Assembly: GCA_036260395.1 (NCBI GenBank)
Contig: DASZZY010000121.1
Coordinates: forward strand, 1 to 8,204
Direction of reading: 5' to 3'
DNA length: 8,204 nt
DNA from: DASZZY01 sp036260395
GTDB taxonomy: Bacteria; Actinomycetota; UBA4738; CALAEC01
The first letter of the stretch is position 1. Each line of letters opens with the position of its first letter. Of this stretch, positions 5,628 to 8,204 are shown one piece after another. A program made the translations under genes and the position numbers. The notes under the pieces were generated by a model that searched no databases, had not been told where the DNA came from, and saw only the letters and a list, made by a program, of their open reading frames with translations.

Positions 5628-6104
5628 TCAGGCCTCGCGCTTCGGCAGCGAGTCGAGCAGCCCGGCCATCTCCATGGCCGCCAGCGCTGAGTCCCAGCCC
5701 TTGTTGCCGTGCTTGCCGCCGGCGCGCTCCAGCGCCTGGTCGAGGGTCCCGGTCGTCAGGACCCCGAAGATGCACGGCACGCCGGCGTCCAGCGCCACGC
5801 GCTGGATCCCGCGGGCCGCCTCGGCGGCCACGTACTCGAAGTGGGGCGTCTCCCCCTGGATCACGGCCCCCAGGCAGACCACGGCGTCGAACCGCCCCGA
5901 CGCGGCCAGGCGCTGCGCCACGAGCGGGATCTCGAAGGCCCCGGGGGTCCAGGCGACCTCCACGTCGTCGTCGCCGAGGCCGTGCCGACGGAAGGCCGCC
6001 AGCGCGCCCTCCAGCAGCCGCTCGGTGACCACGGCGTTGAACCGCGAGACGACCACGGCGAACCTGCGCCCGCGCGACTCCATCGAGCCCTCGTGGAGGA
6101 TCAC
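5628..6104 (-). CDS. ribH: 6,7-dimethyl-8-ribityllumazine synthase
   Basis: A 158-residue protein of normal length. It condenses 5-amino-6-ribitylaminouracil with 3,4-dihydroxy-2-butanone 4-phosphate, the penultimate step of riboflavin synthesis. The start is GTG 6104, overlapping the ribBA stop as GTGA, with AGGAGG seven nt upstream. It gives ILHEGSMESRGRRFAVVVSRFN, matching the usual N-terminus; an internal ATG at residue 8 is a weaker alternative. Active-site stretches are SRFN (20-23), PGAFEIP (54-60), GAVIQGETPHFEYV with catalytic His88, and GVLTTGTLDQALERAG with KHGNKGWDSA near the end. The family forms pentamers or 60-subunit capsids; which form occurs here cannot be told. It is the last gene of the rib operon. 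No terminator fits in the 3-nt gap to the opposing gene. Confidence 0.97.
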   Translation of the reverse strand: MILHEGSMESRGRRFAVVVSRFNAVVTERLLEGALAAFRRHGLGDDDVEVAWTPGAFEIPLVAQRLAASGRFDAVVCLGAVIQGETPHFEYVAAEAARGIQRVALDAGVPCIFGVLTTGTLDQALERAGGKHGNKGWDSALAAMEMAGLLDSLPKREA

Positions 6105-7378
6105 GACCGCCCCTCCTCCACCGCCTCGATGTTCGACAGCAGGTGCCCCAGCTTCTCGCGCTTCGACCGCAGGTACGCCAGGTTCTGGGGGGTGGGCCGG
6201 GTCTCCAGCGGCACCCGCTCGACGATCGAGAGGCCGTACCCCTCCAGGCCGGCCCGCTTCGACGGGTTGTTCGTGAGGAGGCGCATCGTGCGGACGCCCA
6301 GGTCGTGGAGGATCTGGGCGCCGATCCCGTAGTCGCGCGGGTCCGGCGCGAACCCCAGCTCCTCGTTGGCCTCCACGGTGTCCCGCCCCGACTCCTGGAG
6401 CTCGTAGGCGCGCAGCTTGTGCGTCAGGCCGATGGCCCGTCCCTCGTGGCCCCGGATGTACAGCAGCACGCCGCGGCCCTCGGCGCCGATCTTCCCCAGG
6501 GCGTCGTCGAGCTGCGTCCCGCAGTCGCAACGCAGCGAGTGGAACACGTCACCGGTCAGGCACTCCGAGTGGACCCGGACCAGGATCTGCGAGCCATCGC
6601 CGACCTCGCCGAGGACCATGGCCACGTGGACGCGGTCGTCGACGAGGCTCTCGTACGCGTGCGCCTTGAACTCCCCGTACATCGTGGGGATCGTGGCGTG
6701 GGCCACCTGCCGGACCAGCTTCTCCTGGCGGCGCCGGTAGGCGATGAGGTCGGCGATCGAGATCAGCTTGAGCCCGTGCTCGCGGGCGAACCGCACCAGG
6801 TCGGGCAGGCGGGCCATCGTGCCGTCGTCGTTGACCAGCTCGCACAGCACCCCCGCGGGGTACAGCCCCGCGAGCCTGGCCAGGTCGACGGCGGCCTCCG
6901 TGTGGCCGGCGCGCTTCAGGACGCCGCCCTCGCGGTACCGGAGCGGGTACAGGTGCCCCGGGCGCATCAGGTCGCTCGGCCTGGTGGCCGGGTCGATGAT
7001 GGCCCGGATCGTCGTCGCCCGGTCCGAGGCCGAGATCCCCGTGGTCGTCCCGCGAACGGCGTCGACGGAGACGGTGAACGCGGTGCGCTGGAGGTCCGGA
7101 GGGGCGGCGACCATCAGCGGGATCTGGAGCTCGTCCAGGCGCGCGCCCACGACCGGCATGCAGATCACGCCGCTCGTGTGCCGGACCATGAACGCGATGG
7201 CCTGCGGAGTGACCTTCTCCGCGGCCATGATCAGGTCGCCCTCGTTCTCCCGGTCCGCGTCGTCGACGACGACGACCATGCGTCCCTGGCGGATCTCCTC
7301 GATGGCCTCGTCGATCGGGGCGAACGGCCCCCCCGCCTCGGCGGTCACGGGGTGGGCCTCGCCCGACTCGTCGGTCAT
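6101..7378 (-). CDS. ribBA: Bifunctional 3,4-DHBP synthase / GTP cyclohydrolase II
   Basis: A 425-residue fusion of the two entry enzymes of riboflavin synthesis. Residues 1 to about 218 form RibB, which converts ribulose 5-phosphate to 3,4-dihydroxy-2-butanone 4-phosphate and formate: DDADRENEGD (39-48), RHTSGVIC, GTTTGISASDR, and RPGHLYPL...RAGHTEAAVDL. Residues 219-425 form RibA, which opens GTP: VRVHSECLTGD and SLRCDCGTQL supply zinc ligands Cys273, Cys284 and Cys286, followed by YIRGHEGRAIGL, DPRDYGIGAQIL and LLTNNPSKRAGLEGYGL. Both sets of catalytic motifs look intact, so both halves should be active. GHEGR in place of the QEGR common in Proteobacteria fits an actinobacterial or related origin. 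The ATG at 7378 overlaps the ribE stop as ATGA, with GAGGAGG just upstream. The N-terminal 18 residues are a non-conserved acidic extension. Confidence 0.98.
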   Translation of the reverse strand: MTDESGEAHPVTAEAGGPFAPIDEAIEEIRQGRMVVVVDDADRENEGDLIMAAEKVTPQAIAFMVRHTSGVICMPVVGARLDELQIPLMVAAPPDLQRTAFTVSVDAVRGTTTGISASDRATTIRAIIDPATRPSDLMRPGHLYPLRYREGGVLKRAGHTEAAVDLARLAGLYPAGVLCELVNDDGTMARLPDLVRFAREHGLKLISIADLIAYRRRQEKLVRQVAHATIPTMYGEFKAHAYESLVDDRVHVAMVLGEVGDGSQILVRVHSECLTGDVFHSLRCDCGTQLDDALGKIGAEGRGVLLYIRGHEGRAIGLTHKLRAYELQESGRDTVEANEELGFAPDPRDYGIGAQILHDLGVRTMRLLTNNPSKRAGLEGYGLSIVERVPLETRPTPQNLAYLRSKREKLGHLLSNIEAVEEGRS

Positions 7379-7968
7379 CCGCTCCTCCTCGTCATCTGCT
7401 CCACGTACTTCGCCAGGACGTCCACCTCGACGTTCACCCGGTCGCCGGCCCGCCGCTCGCCGAGGGTGGTGACGGACAGCGTGTGAGGGACGAGCGCCAC
7501 GCCGAACGCGCCGTCCCGCAGGGCGGCGACGGTCAGGCTGACCCCGTCCACGGCGACGGACCCCTTCTCGACCACGTACCGCTCGAGGTCGCCGGGCGTC
7601 CGGATCCAGAGGGTGGCTCCTCGTCCATCGCCCTCCACCGCCTCGACCGTGCCGACGCCATCGACGTGCCCCTGCACCAGATGCCCGCCCAGCCGGGCGG
7701 CGAGCGTGAGCGGACGCTCCAGGTTGACGTGGGCTCCGGCGCGGAGGTCTCCCAGCGTCGTCCGGGCCAGCGTCTCGGCTGCCAGGTCGAAGGCCAGCGC
7801 CTCGCCGTCGCGCTCGACGACGGTCAGGCAGACGCCGTTCACGGCGACGGAGTCCCCGACCTCCGCCCCGGTCGAGACGGTGGGGGCCAGCACCCCGATC
7901 CGGGCGGCGCCGCCCCCGTGCCCCATGACCACGACGCGCCCGCGCTCCTCAACGATCCCGGTGAACAT
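7375..7968 (-). CDS. ribE: Riboflavin synthase, alpha subunit
   Basis: A 197-residue protein starting MFTGIVEERG, the invariant N-terminus of the trimeric enzyme that dismutates two lumazines into riboflavin and the pyrimidine precursor. Two tandem lumazine-binding barrels are visible: the first (about 1-97) has VNGVCLTV (43-50) and AETLARTTLG; the second (about 98-190) follows LGGHLVQGHVDG (93-104) and has VDGVSLTV (140-147) and PHTLSVTTLG. The C-terminal helix DVLAKYVEQM, needed for trimer formation in the family, is present. The ATG lies inside the end of ribD (20-nt overlap), with AAGGTGG as Shine-Dalgarno. The stop overlaps ribBA as ATGA. Confidence 0.97.
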   Translation of the reverse strand: MFTGIVEERGRVVVMGHGGGAARIGVLAPTVSTGAEVGDSVAVNGVCLTVVERDGEALAFDLAAETLARTTLGDLRAGAHVNLERPLTLAARLGGHLVQGHVDGVGTVEAVEGDGRGATLWIRTPGDLERYVVEKGSVAVDGVSLTVAALRDGAFGVALVPHTLSVTTLGERRAGDRVNVEVDVLAKYVEQMTRRSG

Positions 7969-8204
7969 CCGCCACCACCTTGATGTCGCGCCCCACCCGG
8001 GCCACCTCCGCGATCTCGACCGGGAGCGCGTCGCCGATCGTCGCGGTCCCCCCGCCCATCAGCAGGCTCGGGGCCCGCTCGCCCCCCACCAGGATCGGCG
8101 CGAAGAACAGCACCACCCGGTCGCACAGCCCCCCGCGGACGATCTCCCAGGCCAGCGTGGGGCCACCCTCGACGAGGACGTTCTGGACCTCGCGCCGGCC
8201 GAGC
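7949..8204 (-). CDS. ribD: RibD C-terminal reductase domain, 5' part outside window
   Basis: Only the last 84 residues are inside the window, from the edge (first full codon at 8203) to TGA 7951-7949. They contain VQNVLVEGGPTLAWEIVRGGL, then CDRVVLFFAPILVGGERAPSLLMG, and end ARVGRDIKVVADVHRDR. This is the end of the NADPH-dependent 5-amino-6-(5-phosphoribosylamino)uracil reductase domain; whether the usual N-terminal deaminase is fused cannot be seen. The stop lies 20 nt inside ribE, so the two are probably translationally coupled. Any FMN riboswitch or promoter for the operon would lie beyond the window. Confidence 0.93.
   Translation of the reverse strand, partial: LGRREVQNVLVEGGPTLAWEIVRGGLCDRVVLFFAPILVGGERAPSLLMGGGTATIGDALPVEIAEVARVGRDIKVVADVHRDR

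Noticed and set aside
6143..7486. Plus-strand open frame (447 codons) opposite ribBA
   Set aside because: It mirrors a fully conserved bifunctional enzyme on the other strand, is rich in Arg/Val/Pro/Gly, and has no family signature.
7969..8204. FMN riboswitch for the rib operon
   Set aside because: This stretch codes for the end of RibD. An FMN element would be upstream of ribD, outside the window.

Overview
This is a GC-rich bacterial window, visibly around 70% G+C or more, with dense G/C third positions. It most resembles a high-GC Actinomycetota lineage. The evidence is the gene order infC-rpmI-rplT-SpoU methyltransferase, the GHEGR form of the GTP cyclohydrolase II motif, frequent non-ATG starts (TTG twice, GTG once, ATT once) and -10 hexamers of the TAGGCT/TATACT type. 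The assignment to a phylum is inference; no rRNA or marker tree is available.

Layout. (1) 2-1327, plus strand: the 3' part of a cell-wall M23 endopeptidase gene. It enters the window inside an EEPT-coding tandem repeat and ends with two hydrophobic segments. (2) 1317-1410: a 47-bp imperfect tandem duplication. Each copy carries a version of both stop codons of the two converging genes. (3) 3925-1401, minus strand: a translation operon, infC, rpmI, rplT, then a SpoU/TrmH RNA methyltransferase fused to a histidine-kinase-like module. The genes overlap or lie within 10 nt of one another. The operon has a recognisable promoter (4033-4004), a short structured leader and a probable ATT start for infC. 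(4) 4294-4091, minus strand: a cold-shock protein gene with its own promoter (4373-4345), a TTG start with a strong Shine-Dalgarno sequence, and a hairpin terminator (4070-4049). (5) 4494-5624, plus strand: a membrane-anchored HD-GYP protein, probably a cyclic-di-GMP phosphodiesterase, divergent from the cold-shock gene. (6) 8204-5628, minus strand: a riboflavin operon, ribD (3' end only), ribE, ribBA, ribH. Every junction overlaps, and the operon meets the HD-GYP gene tail to tail across 3 nt.

How the genes work together. The infC operon supplies initiation factor 3 and two 50S proteins, followed by an RNA-modifying enzyme carrying a signalling-like tail. The rib operon would take GTP and ribulose 5-phosphate to riboflavin: RibBA performs both entry reactions, RibD the deamination/reduction, RibH makes lumazine and RibE makes riboflavin. 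The HD-GYP and M23 genes are single neighbours with no evident pathway link.

Most unusual items: the methyltransferase/histidine-kinase fusion, which keeps its H-box histidine but has lost the ATP-binding motifs; the infC start region, with ATT, a five-codon minigene and a CAT-TGA-C context; the 47-bp duplication over two stop codons; and the hairpin holding the rplT stop codon just before the methyltransferase start. Most of the window is ordinary housekeeping sequence. No mobile element, CRISPR array, tRNA or rRNA was seen.
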